Numbered from the stretch's first letter, positions 1 to 6,151 are shown. The stretch: 9,917 nucleotides of DNA from an uncultured Cytophagaceae bacterium (GCA_903960725.1 CAJCBY010000473.1:1-9917); one strand, 5' to 3'. Numbers and translations: made by a program. Notes: a model not told the origin generated them from the sequence alone.

Positions 1-690
1 ACGCAGATTGTGTAAATCGATCCATTCCTCTTTTTTATTTGAGACGACCCAATCGGTCACTTTTTGGAACAATGCTGGATTCGTTTCATCCATCAAGGCA
101 GCCACCGACTCACGAATCAAATGAATTCCCTGCCAACACATAAATCCGGCAAACAAGAAGGAGGCGATTGAATCCACCCAATACCAATGCGTAAAATAAG
201 TTAATGCCAAAGCAGCAACAACTAAAATTCCGTTATAAGCATCTAAACGCAGGTGTTTCCCGTCTGCAATGAGCGCAGGGGAGTGGGATGAGCGCCCTTT
301 TTGGACTAAAAAATAACCTAATAAGCCATTAATACCAGCAGATACGAAAGAAACAGCCATACCCACATCTAAACTTTTCAGATCTGGCGAGGCATATAAA
401 TGCTGGGACGCATGTAGAAAAATATAGGCAGAGGCTAATAAAATAAGCACGCCTTCGAGTCCAGAGGCAAAGAATTCAATTTTACCATGGCCGTAAGGAT
501 GATTCAAATCCTTCGGTAAAGACGCTAAATAAATTGAATAATAGGCAAAACAGGCAGCCACTACATTGATAATCGACTCTAATGCATCCGTCAATAAGGT
601 CGTCGAGCCACTCGCATAATAGACCGCAAATTTCGCGACCATGATGAGCACCGAAACGACAAAAGAAAGAAGGACAAGCCGCTGTTTCAT
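1..690 (-). CDS. Cation diffusion facilitator (CDF) family transporter, C-terminus cut by window edge
   Basis: Inner-membrane metal-cation/proton antiporter of the CDF family; the metal cannot be read from the sequence. The reading frame is open from ATG at 690 to base 1, giving 230 residues. About six hydrophobic segments are visible, with the family's HPYGHGK stretch at residues 64-70 and the start of the cytoplasmic C-terminal domain (from about residue 200) before the edge. The fifth membrane segment keeps the HxxxD metal site (H146, D150). In the second segment the usual H/DxxxD is replaced by ExxxN (E38, N42, in TDALESIINVV). I recall the DALES form from a CDF subgroup, so this may be subgroup-specific rather than inactivating. 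It is divergent from the Nudix gene with 26 bp between starts. The gene is truncated only by the window. Confidence 0.9.
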   Translation of the reverse strand, partial: MKQRLVLLSFVVSVLIMVAKFAVYYASGSTTLLTDALESIINVVAACFAYYSIYLASLPKDLNHPYGHGKIEFFASGLEGVLILLASAYIFLHASQHLYASPDLKSLDVGMAVSFVSAGINGLLGYFLVQKGRSSHSPALIADGKHLRLDAYNGILVVAALALTYFTHWYWVDSIASFLFAGFMCWQGIHLIRESVAALMDETNPALFQKVTDWVVSNKKEEWIDLHNLR

Positions 691-695
691 TAGCA

Positions 696-703
696 CAAAG
701 ATA
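696..703 (-). promoter_or_regulatory. Candidate Bacteroidota -7 element (TATCTTTG) for the CDF gene
   Basis: On the minus strand TATCTTTG matches TAnnTTTG exactly and sits 5 bp before the CDF start codon. No TTG at the normal -33 distance is seen, so only half of the promoter is supported. A start of transcription 5-7 bases downstream would fall on or next to the ATG, giving a leaderless or nearly leaderless message. Confidence 0.35.
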
Positions 704-716
704 GTATTTTTACCGT

Positions 717-1271
717 ATGGAAACGGAAAACAATCCCTGGAAAACAATCAGTCAAGAAACCGCCTATGAAAATGCGTGGATTCGAGTGGAGCATCACGAC
801 GTCATAAATCCTGCGGGAAATCCAGGTATTTATGGGAAAGTACACTATAAAAACACAGCCATTTCCATCGTGGCTGTCGACTCTGAAGGATACACGTATT
901 TAGTAGGGCAATACCGCTACACACTGAATGCATATTCTTGGGAAGTCCCAGAAGGAGGTTGCTCCATCGTATCAGGCGAATCCACTTTAGCGGCGGCTAA
1001 ACGTGAATTATTGGAAGAAACTGGCTTAGTAGCTACACAATGGAAAGAAATAGGAGAGGTCTACCTGTCTAATTCTGTGAGTGATGAACGAGCGGTGATG
1101 TATTTAGCCCAAAACTTGAGTCAACATCAATCCTGCCCAGAAGAAACAGAACAATTAAAAATACGCCGAATACCTTTAAAAGAAGCCATCGAAATGGCTC
1201 AAAATGGTCAAATCACAGATGCCTTGAGTGTATTGACCCTCTTAAAGATCCCAGCTTTGCATCTGCTTTAA
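717..1271 (+). CDS. Nudix hydrolase, ADP-ribose pyrophosphatase-like
   Basis: Hydrolyses a nucleoside diphosphate linked to another moiety; ADP-ribose or a sugar nucleotide is the likely substrate by family resemblance. It has 184 residues. The Nudix helix is clear: E88, then R96-E97-L-L-E100-E101-T-G103, preceded by WEVPEGG (75-81). The spacing between the conserved glycine and E88 is two residues longer than in the classic Gx5E box, a form I recall from some bacterial ADP-ribose pyrophosphatase-like proteins. The segment YLSNSVSDERAVMYLA (116-131) matches the usual region after the box, and the tail ends with the QITDALSVLTLL helix typical of the group. The start is the ATG 26 bp from the divergent CDF gene. 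The last 30 bp overlap the end of surE on the other strand. Confidence 0.88.
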   Translation: METENNPWKTISQETAYENAWIRVEHHDVINPAGNPGIYGKVHYKNTAISIVAVDSEGYTYLVGQYRYTLNAYSWEVPEGGCSIVSGESTLAAAKRELLEETGLVATQWKEIGEVYLSNSVSDERAVMYLAQNLSQHQSCPEETEQLKIRRIPLKEAIEMAQNGQITDALSVLTLLKIPALHLL

Positions 1272-2009
1272 CTCATCATAATCGGTCAAATCATATTTCA
1301 CCGGTACGATACTAACATAGTTCTCCGCTAAAGCATCTAAATCCGTGTTATTATTCAAATCCTCATTGAATAAATCTCCATCCATCCAGTAATAAGGCTT
1401 CCCGTAAGGATCTTTTCGCTCTTCAAAACGCTCTCTAAAGATAGCATTTGCTTGTTTTACCACTTTTACGCCTTGCAAAGGCATCGAAGAATGTGCTGGG
1501 AAATTGACATTTAAGGTAAGGCCTTTCGGCAGGCCATGCAGGAGTACCTGCTGGCAAATTTTGATTATATAATTGTGGCAGTGGGAGAAATCAGCATCTG
1601 ACGCATAATCACACAAAGAAAATCCGATAGCTGGGATCCCTTCCATCGCCGCTTCAATGGCTGCAGACATGGTTCCTGAGTACAAAACAGCTATAGAGGC
1701 GTTGGATCCGTGGTTAATGCCGGAAACAACTAAATCGATTTTTCGGTCTTTGAGAATCTGGTGTTTACCAATCTTCACACAATCTGCTGGCGTTCCTGAA
1801 CACTTGTATGATTGAACATGATTCCCAAAATCATTCGTCTTCACGACTCTCAAAGGTTCGCCTAATGTAATGGCATGACCCATTCCTGATTGATGCGAAT
1901 CTGGTGCCACCACGACAACTTCGCCCAATTCGGACATGATTTCGGTTAATACACGAATGCCTTTAGAATGAATAGAATCGTCGTTTGCGATGAGAATAAG
2001 AGGTTTCAT
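1242..2009 (-). CDS. surE: 5'/3'-nucleotidase SurE
   Basis: Divalent-metal-dependent phosphatase that removes phosphate from 5'- and 3'-nucleoside monophosphates in the cytoplasm; it has roles in nucleotide salvage and stress survival in other bacteria. The length of 255 residues is normal. The N-terminal LILIANDDSIHSKGI holds the metal ligands D10 and D11; S41 (HQSGMGHAIT) and N99 (SGINHGSNA) complete the site. YSGTMSAAIEAAMEGIPAIG (110-129) is the other family signature. The usual NDDG motif reads NDDS here, a mild change next to the metal ligands. The start is ATG at 2009, 36 bp from the divergent GNAT gene. The 3' end overlaps the convergent Nudix gene by 30 bp, and no terminator hairpin is seen there. 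Confidence 0.95.
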   Translation of the reverse strand: MKPLILIANDDSIHSKGIRVLTEIMSELGEVVVVAPDSHQSGMGHAITLGEPLRVVKTNDFGNHVQSYKCSGTPADCVKIGKHQILKDRKIDLVVSGINHGSNASIAVLYSGTMSAAIEAAMEGIPAIGFSLCDYASDADFSHCHNYIIKICQQVLLHGLPKGLTLNVNFPAHSSMPLQGVKVVKQANAIFRERFEERKDPYGKPYYWMDGDLFNEDLNNNTDLDALAENYVSIVPVKYDLTDYDELKQMQSWDL

Positions 2010-2045
2010 ATTTGCTATTTTGACTGCAATTTACAAATTTTGGCC

Positions 2046-2522
2046 ATGATTTTACGCAAAGCAACCCTAGAAGACATACCACTAATTCAAGAAATTGCAG
2101 AAGAAGCATGGAGACCCACTTATGGCCATATTTTGACTGAGGAACAAACGCAATACATGATTCCGATGATGTATGCGACAGAGGTACTACAAAATCAAAT
2201 CGGAATTTTCTTGATTTTAGAAATGGCTGGAGAAGGAATAGGTTATTGTGCCTTTGAACAAACCTCAGAAACGGAAGCCAAGCTAAATAAACTATACTTA
2301 CGGCCATCTGTAAAGCAAAAAGGAGCTGGAAGCTTTATTATCGAACAAATAAGCGATATAGCGCGTTCAATGGGTCTTTCGTCGATCTTTTTAAACGTAA
2401 ACAAACACAATTCAGCCGTAGCGTTTTACCTGAAGAAAGGATTCATCAAAGACCATGAAATAGTCCTAGATATAGGTAATGGCTATGTAATGGATGATTA
2501 CGTTATGCGATTAATGCTATAG
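2046..2522 (+). CDS. GNAT family N-acetyltransferase
   Basis: Acetyl-CoA-dependent N-acetyltransferase of unknown substrate, 158 residues, a full single GNAT domain. It begins with the usual first strand MILRKATLEDIPLI. The acetyl-CoA pyrophosphate-binding loop is KLYLRPSVKQKGAGS (82-96), with the Q/RxxGxG/A-like segment QKGAGS. Motif B follows as LNVNKHNSAVAFYLKKGF (116-133). An in-frame ATG at 1968 would add 26 residues, but these overlap the surE start and do not resemble a GNAT domain, so the start at 2046 is preferred. The last 20 bp overlap the convergent phosphorylase gene. The substrate cannot be told from the sequence. Confidence 0.87.
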   Translation: MILRKATLEDIPLIQEIAEEAWRPTYGHILTEEQTQYMIPMMYATEVLQNQIGIFLILEMAGEGIGYCAFEQTSETEAKLNKLYLRPSVKQKGAGSFIIEQISDIARSMGLSSIFLNVNKHNSAVAFYLKKGFIKDHEIVLDIGNGYVMDDYVMRLML

Positions 2523-3369
2523 CTTTTTCAATCAAAGACTTGATTTGGCCCTCTGGGTCTTTCGAAAATTCATTCGTGATTCGATTCGCTAAAATGGCAT
2601 TTAAAGAAATCATTTCATGACCCATTGCGCCCGAAAAGGCATAATAAGCGGCCGTTTCCATTTCGATATTGGTGATTTCATGCTGGTCTAGCTTCGCTGC
2701 AGCTACCTTTTCTAGAAAATCAGGTCTAATCGAATGAATTCTTATTGTTCTTCCTTGCGGCGCATAAAATCCGGGGGCTGTCAAGGTAACTCCTTTATAT
2801 GCATTTAGCGGTTCAAATTGAGCCACAAGTTTTGCACTTGCTTTCGCCGCATAAAGTGGCAAAGAATAATCAATCGCCTTAGTCCAAAGCGATAGGATAT
2901 CATCTGAAATGGATTGAGATGAATCAAAGCCATAAAACTGAGCCAAATTATCAAATCCAATTGCAGCCGTTGAGATCAAAATAGAATCCACTGGAATATG
3001 GGTCTGAATACTTCCTGAGGTACCGATTCGGATCAATTGTAAAGATCTTTTTTCCACTTTCTCCAGACGCGTTTGAAAATCAATATTCACTAAGGCATCT
3101 AACTCATTCATCACAATCTCCACATTATCTGCGCCGATTCCGCTGGATAATACGCCGAACTTTTTACCCCGTAAAATACCTAAATGCGTCACAAACTCCC
3201 GTTTATGTACCATTTCAGTGAGCTCATCAAAATAGCGAGACACAGCAGGAACACGTTCCGGATCGCCGACTAGAATAAGCGTATCTGGAATTTGGTCAGG
3301 CCGTAAGTTCAAATGATAAGAACTTCCGTCTGGATTAATGATCAAGTCAGTGGGAGAGAAATAGGTCAT
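2503..3369 (-). CDS. Nucleoside phosphorylase, uridine phosphorylase-like
   Basis: Phosphorolysis of a nucleoside to free base and (deoxy)ribose 1-phosphate in pyrimidine salvage. It has 288 residues, longer than the roughly 250 of E. coli Udp. The phosphate-site GDPERV (35-40), R58 in KREF, and RIGTSGS (114-120) are present. FYAPQGR (201-207) keeps the Gln and Arg (Q205, R207) that recognise uracil in uridine phosphorylases, and IEMETAAYYAF (235-245) carries the ribose-binding Met-Glu pair. Uridine is therefore the best guess. ATG at 3369 is chosen; a TTG two codons upstream overlaps a promoter-like element. The gene diverges from the GreA/GreB-like operon, and its 3' end overlaps the GNAT gene by 20 bp. 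Confidence 0.88.
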   Translation of the reverse strand: MTYFSPTDLIINPDGSSYHLNLRPDQIPDTLILVGDPERVPAVSRYFDELTEMVHKREFVTHLGILRGKKFGVLSSGIGADNVEIVMNELDALVNIDFQTRLEKVEKRSLQLIRIGTSGSIQTHIPVDSILISTAAIGFDNLAQFYGFDSSQSISDDILSLWTKAIDYSLPLYAAKASAKLVAQFEPLNAYKGVTLTAPGFYAPQGRTIRIHSIRPDFLEKVAAAKLDQHEITNIEMETAAYYAFSGAMGHEMISLNAILANRITNEFSKDPEGQIKSLIEKAIALIA

Positions 3370-3372
3370 GCG

Positions 3373-3380
3373 CAAATTTA
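3373..3380 (-). promoter_or_regulatory. Candidate -7 element (TAAATTTG) for the nucleoside phosphorylase gene
   Basis: On the minus strand TAAATTTG is an exact TAnnTTTG match only 3 bp ahead of the phosphorylase ATG. The only TTG nearby is 12 bp upstream of the element, too close for the usual 17-23 bp. If active, transcription would begin at or inside the first codon. It may be chance in AT-rich DNA. Confidence 0.3.
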
Positions 3381-3410
3381 TTGATAATTTTCCAATGTAA
3401 TTAGCCTTAC

Positions 3411-3851
3411 ATGAAAAGTAAAAAGTCCGAAATACATGCGAATCTCCGCTCTATCCTAGAGAAAACGTTAGACGAAGCGCGTAGAGAATATGTTTTGGCC
3501 AAAGAATCCCGCGATTCAGATACCAAAAGTAGCGCCGGCGATAAATTTGAAACAGGACGTGAGATGATGCAGAGGGAGATGGATAAGCTGAGTGCTTTGG
3601 TAGATAATACGCTTAATTCCATAGCGAAATTAGATAGAATAGCTGATTTACCCGCATCAGCGATCATTTCAGAAGGCAGTTTAGTAGAAACTGAACAAGA
3701 CACGTATTATATCTCGATTGGATACGGGAAACTAGAGGCTGTTTATGCTATTTCTATCGAATCTCCTTTGGGCATTGAATTAAAAGGAAAAAAAGTAGGG
3801 GATCGCGTCGAGATGCGCGGTCGAATAATCACCATAAAATCAATTCTATGA
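3411..3851 (+). CDS. GreA/GreB-like transcription factor, short Bacteroidota form
   Basis: A 146-residue protein built like a small Gre factor. A charged N-terminal helical hairpin (about 5-75) precedes a C-terminal GreA/GreB-type beta domain (about 85-146, ending VGDRVEMRGRIITIKSIL). The hairpin turn SSAGDKFETGREMM (40-53) carries acidic residues D44 and E47, placed like the catalytic acidic tip of GreA. From the family, it would enter the RNA polymerase secondary channel and promote transcript cleavage or otherwise modulate polymerase; this role is inferred. Similar proteins are, as I recall, often mislabelled 3-oxoacyl-ACP synthase, for which nothing here gives support. It is the first gene of a three-gene operon; its stop overlaps the next start as ATGA (4 bp). 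Confidence 0.75.
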   Translation: MKSKKSEIHANLRSILEKTLDEARREYVLAKESRDSDTKSSAGDKFETGREMMQREMDKLSALVDNTLNSIAKLDRIADLPASAIISEGSLVETEQDTYYISIGYGKLEAVYAISIESPLGIELKGKKVGDRVEMRGRIITIKSIL

Positions 3852-4174
3852 AAAATGCACACTATTTCTACCTATTTCTTTCTTTAGTGGGAGGAAGTAT
3901 CACCTTTTACTACGTGTATGAAGGAATGATGCTAAACCATGGGAATTTTAATGTTGTTGACTTTGTCCAAAGCACCTGGACATCAAACCCGTATGCAAAA
4001 AGTTTGAGTTGTGATTTTTGGACGGGAGCCATAACAGGGACCTTTTTTATACTGGTAGAGGGTTTGCGAATTAAAATCAAATACCTGTATCTTTATTTAT
4101 TAGCAACCGTTTTAATTGGATTTGCCTTTGCATTCCCCTTATTTTTATTTGCTAGACACCGTCAATTAGCCTAA
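3848..4174 (+). CDS. DUF2834-type small integral membrane protein
   Basis: A 108-residue protein of unknown function. Three hydrophobic membrane segments are visible, at about residues 6-25, 56-72 and 79-102, with a polar loop (about 28-55) between the first two. The conserved shape of the DUF2834 family can be seen: a D-W/F start to the second helix (CDFWTGAITGTFFILVEGLR) and the terminal AFPLFLFAR in the third. No catalytic residues are recognisable. Its start codon overlaps the stop of the GreA/GreB-like gene and it ends 5 bp before the DUF1801 gene, so the three are almost certainly cotranscribed and may be translationally coupled. Confidence 0.75.
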   Translation: MKNAHYFYLFLSLVGGSITFYYVYEGMMLNHGNFNVVDFVQSTWTSNPYAKSLSCDFWTGAITGTFFILVEGLRIKIKYLYLYLLATVLIGFAFAFPLFLFARHRQLA

Positions 4175-4179
4175 TATCC

Positions 4180-4530
4180 ATGGATGAATACATCAAGACT
4201 TTTCCGGAAGCAACACAAAAGATTTTAATTGATGTGCGTGACGCCATCCGCTCGGTCGTGCCAGAAGGAACCGAAGAAACGATGTCTTACGGAATGCCCA
4301 CCTTTAAATTAAATGGTAATTTAATCCATTTTGCGGCGTGGAATAACCATTTAGGCTTTTATCCGACGCCCAGCGGAATCAAGAATTTCGTACAAGAATT
4401 AGCTCCTTATGAAGGGTCAAAAGGGGCGATAAAATTCCCCTACCATTCTCCCATGCCTTTAGAGCTCATCAAAGAGATTACAGTATTTAGGGTTCAGGAG
4501 AATTTGGCCAAAAAGAAAAAAGGCTCATAA
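4180..4530 (+). CDS. DUF1801 family protein (YdhG/Fra-like fold)
   Basis: A 116-residue soluble protein with a single DUF1801 domain. Visible landmarks are the opening helix MDEYIKTFPEATQKILIDVR, then EETMSYGMPTFKLNGNLIHF (32-51), the GFYPTPSGIKNF strand-helix (59-70) and YEGSKGAIKFPYHSPMPLEL (77-96). Members of this family include proteins described as frataxin-like iron chaperones in Bacillus, but iron handling cannot be shown from this sequence. It is the last gene of the operon, starting 5 bp after DUF2834. The C-terminal lysine-rich tail KKKKGS and the stop codon are encoded inside the left half of a terminator hairpin, and the final 6 bp overlap the end of trhO on the other strand. Confidence 0.85.
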   Translation: MDEYIKTFPEATQKILIDVRDAIRSVVPEGTEETMSYGMPTFKLNGNLIHFAAWNNHLGFYPTPSGIKNFVQELAPYEGSKGAIKFPYHSPMPLELIKEITVFRVQENLAKKKKGS

Positions 4531-4544
4531 TTGAGCCTTTTTTT
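4516..4544. terminator. Bidirectional intrinsic terminator inside overlapping 3' ends of DUF1801 and trhO genes
   Basis: GGCTCA (4522-4527), loop TAAT, TGAGCC (4532-4537), with six A before and seven T after, so a U-tract follows the hairpin on both strands. The stem contains both stop codons: TAA of the plus-strand gene and TGA of the minus-strand gene. Confidence 0.85.
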
Positions 4545-5523
4545 GTTTTTCTATTTTCTCTGTCCTTTTAAAGGACTTGAATCCTAATTCAGGAGAATAC
4601 CCTACAGAGTTTTTGGAGTAATACCCTTTCTCGTTATAAGGCCGCTTCCTCGGATGTTCTTTGCATTCCTGGGAACAAGCGCCCTCCATATCCTTCAAAC
4701 AGGTGGGACAAATTGCTAAATGCTCATTACACTCAGGATTTGCACAATTGACCATGTGATCTGATTTTGTTTGGCACACATGGCATTCAGAAACAACCTC
4801 CGGATTAACTGAATTCACCGCCGTAGCGACACGGTTATCAAACACATAGCAAGACCCATCAAAATCCTCACCGCCTTCTTCCAAACCATATTTAATAATA
4901 CCACCGTGTAACTGGTAAACATCCGTAAATCCTTTTTCGATTAAATAAGCAGATGCTTTTTCACACTTAATTCCTCCCGTACAATACGTAATGACCTTTT
5001 TATTCTTCAAATGCTCAATTTCCTGAACGTGATCGGGCAAATCGCGCAAATTCTCCATATCAAAGGTATAAGCACCTTTAAATCGACCCAATTCATGCTC
5101 ATAATTCGAACGCATATCGACTAAAACGACATCTGGATCATTCTTCAATAATTGCTTAAATTCTTTCGGCTTCAAATGTTTACCCGTTCTAACACGAGGA
5201 TCAACCCCTAAATCAGAATGAACAATTTCCTCCTTCACGCGTACATGCAACTTATTAAAAGTATGCGCTTCGTGGTAATCGACTTTAAAATCAAAATCAG
5301 ACCCAGCGAAAATAGGATCATTCTCTAACCACTTCATATAAGCATCACAATCTGCTTTTAGACCAGAAACGGTACCATTTAAACCCTCGGAAGCGACAAT
5401 GACACGTCCCAAAAGGTTATTTTCAATACAAAAAAGGTGATGTTTTACACGGTACTCCTCCGGATTCGGAATAGGAGTATAGTTATAGTAAAGCAATACA
5501 CTGTAAGGTTTCATCTTCAACAT
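4525..5523 (-). CDS. trhO: tRNA uridine(34) hydroxylase TrhO (YceA family, rhodanese domain)
   Basis: Oxygen-dependent hydroxylation of U34 in certain tRNAs to 5-hydroxyuridine, the first step towards mo5U/cmo5U-type wobble modifications. It has 332 residues in family order: an N-terminal ferredoxin-like domain (about 1-100, with VASEGLNGTVSG at 43-54), a rhodanese domain (about 115-215) with the active-site loop YCTGGIKCEKAS (180-191, catalytic C181), and a C-terminal cysteine-rich region. Eight cysteines (247, 250, 260, 265, 272, 275, 283, 287) are spaced like zinc ligands. ATG at 5523 is taken as start; a second ATG at 5514 is also possible. It lies just downstream of, and on the same strand as, a tRNA-Leu gene 27 bp away. 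The last codons form half of the shared terminator. Confidence 0.93.
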   Translation of the reverse strand: MLKMKPYSVLLYYNYTPIPNPEEYRVKHHLFCIENNLLGRVIVASEGLNGTVSGLKADCDAYMKWLENDPIFAGSDFDFKVDYHEAHTFNKLHVRVKEEIVHSDLGVDPRVRTGKHLKPKEFKQLLKNDPDVVLVDMRSNYEHELGRFKGAYTFDMENLRDLPDHVQEIEHLKNKKVITYCTGGIKCEKASAYLIEKGFTDVYQLHGGIIKYGLEEGGEDFDGSCYVFDNRVATAVNSVNPEVVSECHVCQTKSDHMVNCANPECNEHLAICPTCLKDMEGACSQECKEHPRKRPYNEKGYYSKNSVGYSPELGFKSFKRTEKIEKQKKAQL

Positions 5524-5550
5524 GATTTACAGATTAAACAAAAAATTAAG

Positions 5551-5633
5551 TGACGATGGGGAGATTCGAACTCCCAAACCTTAACGGCACTACCACCTCA
5601 AGGTAGCGTGTCTACCAATTTCACCACATCGCC
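5551..5633 (-). tRNA. tRNA-Leu, anticodon GAG
   Basis: Read on the minus strand from 5633 to 5551, 83 bases. The acceptor arm GGCGATG pairs with CATCGTC (one G-U), followed by discriminator A. The anticodon stem CTACC/GGTAG encloses the loop TTGAGGT, giving anticodon GAG. A long variable arm (class II) follows, then the T arm GGGAG-TTCGAAT-CTCCC. CCA is not encoded. It reads CUC and CUU leucine codons and lies 27 bp upstream of trhO on the same strand, so cotranscription and processing are possible. Confidence 0.96.
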
Positions 5634-5645
5634 AAAAACGGTTAG

Positions 5646-5676
5646 TAAAATTACCAATTATTTACTTACTTGCCAA
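5646..5676 (-). promoter_or_regulatory. Candidate promoter for tRNA-Leu (TTG-N20-TAATTTTA)
   Basis: On the minus strand a TTG (5676-5674) is followed after 20 bp by TAATTTTA (5653-5646), one base off TAnnTTTG. The spacing fits the Bacteroidota consensus, and the expected start lies a few bases ahead of the tRNA 5' end at 5633. This is the best-spaced promoter candidate in the window. Confidence 0.45.
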
Positions 5677-5705
5677 CAATTACAGAACTCAAAAAAATCA
5701 GTACA

Positions 5706-6074
5706 ATGGCTTTAGAAATAAGCGGAAAATTAATCAAGAAATTACCTGAGGTTACAGGAACAGGTAAAAACGGTACCAACTGGATCAAGCAAGAATTTGT
5801 GATCGAAACACAAGATCAATACCCTAAAAAGGTGTGTATGTCAGTTTGGGGAGATAAAACACAAGATTTAACTCCAGTTCAAGAGGGTGAAATCGTAAAA
5901 GTGCAATTCAACGTAGAATCAAGAGAATACAACGAGCGTTGGTATACAGAAATCCGTGCGTATCGTTTAGATCGTACCGGATCAATTCCAGCAGGAGTGG
6001 AGCCTACACCAGCAGCAGGAGGATACCAATTCCCTCCATTAGCGGCGGAGAGTGGAGATGATTTGCCATTCTAA
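5706..6074 (+). CDS. DUF3127 domain protein with SSB-like C-terminal tip
   Basis: A 122-residue protein of the DUF3127 family, widespread in Bacteroidota and without an established function known to me. The conserved core runs MALEISGKLIKKLPEVTGTG, then WIKQEFVIETQDQYPKKVCM (26-45), SVWGDK (46-51) and FNVESREYNERWYTEIRAYR (68-87). The alternating strand pattern and the REYNERWYTEIRA segment resemble an OB fold. A proline/glycine/alanine-rich linker (about 92-112) leads to the acidic tip ESGDDLPF, very like the DDDIPF tip of single-stranded DNA-binding protein. A role in ssDNA handling or in docking SSB-binding partners is inferred. A TTG at 5670 would add 12 residues but lies inside the tRNA promoter candidate; ATG at 5706 fits the family N-terminus. 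The stop abuts a hairpin cluster. Confidence 0.85.
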   Translation: MALEISGKLIKKLPEVTGTGKNGTNWIKQEFVIETQDQYPKKVCMSVWGDKTQDLTPVQEGEIVKVQFNVESREYNERWYTEIRAYRLDRTGSIPAGVEPTPAAGGYQFPPLAAESGDDLPF

Positions 6075-6118
6075 GTAGCTTCGCTACTTCATTTAAATAG
6101 CGAAGCTATTTAAATGAA
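6073..6118 (+). repeat. Two consecutive perfect hairpins at the 3' end of the DUF3127 gene
   Basis: Hairpin 1 is AAGTAGC, loop TTC, GCTACTT (6073-6089), beginning inside the stop codon. Hairpin 2 is TTCATTTAAATAGC, loop GAA, and its exact complement (6088-6118), a 14-bp stem. The cores TAGCTTCGCTA and TAGCGAAGCTA are reverse complements of each other, so the two hairpins could also pair with one another. Neither is followed by a T-run, so these are not simple terminators. Confidence 0.8.
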
Positions 6119-6151
6119 AGCACAAAGAACAAAGCAAAAAGTACAAAGTTT
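6117..6151 (+). repeat. Heptad array, five units of AAAGnnN (copy A)
   Basis: Five uninterrupted 7-bp units: AAAGCAC, AAAGAAC, AAAGCAA, AAAGTAC, AAAGTTT. AAAG is invariant; the other three positions vary, mostly ending in C. It lies between the hairpin cluster and the terminator, with AAAG on the sense strand of the upstream gene. Confidence 0.8.

Noticed and set aside
1242..1271. Possible frameshift or sequencing error at the Nudix/surE overlap
   Set aside because: Both proteins have normal lengths and plausible C-termini, so the overlap appears genuine.
1968..2045. Longer start for the GNAT gene at ATG 1968, adding 26 residues
   Set aside because: The extra residues overlap the surE start, do not resemble a GNAT domain, and the protein from ATG 2046 begins with the normal first strand.
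1963..2307. Minus-strand reading frame across the surE start and the GNAT gene
   Set aside because: Shadow of the GNAT gene in the opposite frame; no domain, and it overlaps two well-supported genes.
3407..3703. Minus-strand reading frame opposite the GreA/GreB-like gene
   Set aside because: Entirely antisense to a convincing gene, serine-rich low-quality translation with no recognisable domain.
5670..5705. TTG start 36 bp upstream of the DUF3127 ATG
   Set aside because: It lies in the upstream region of the divergent tRNA and adds residues not expected in the family; ATG at 5706 gives the usual MALEI-type N-terminus.
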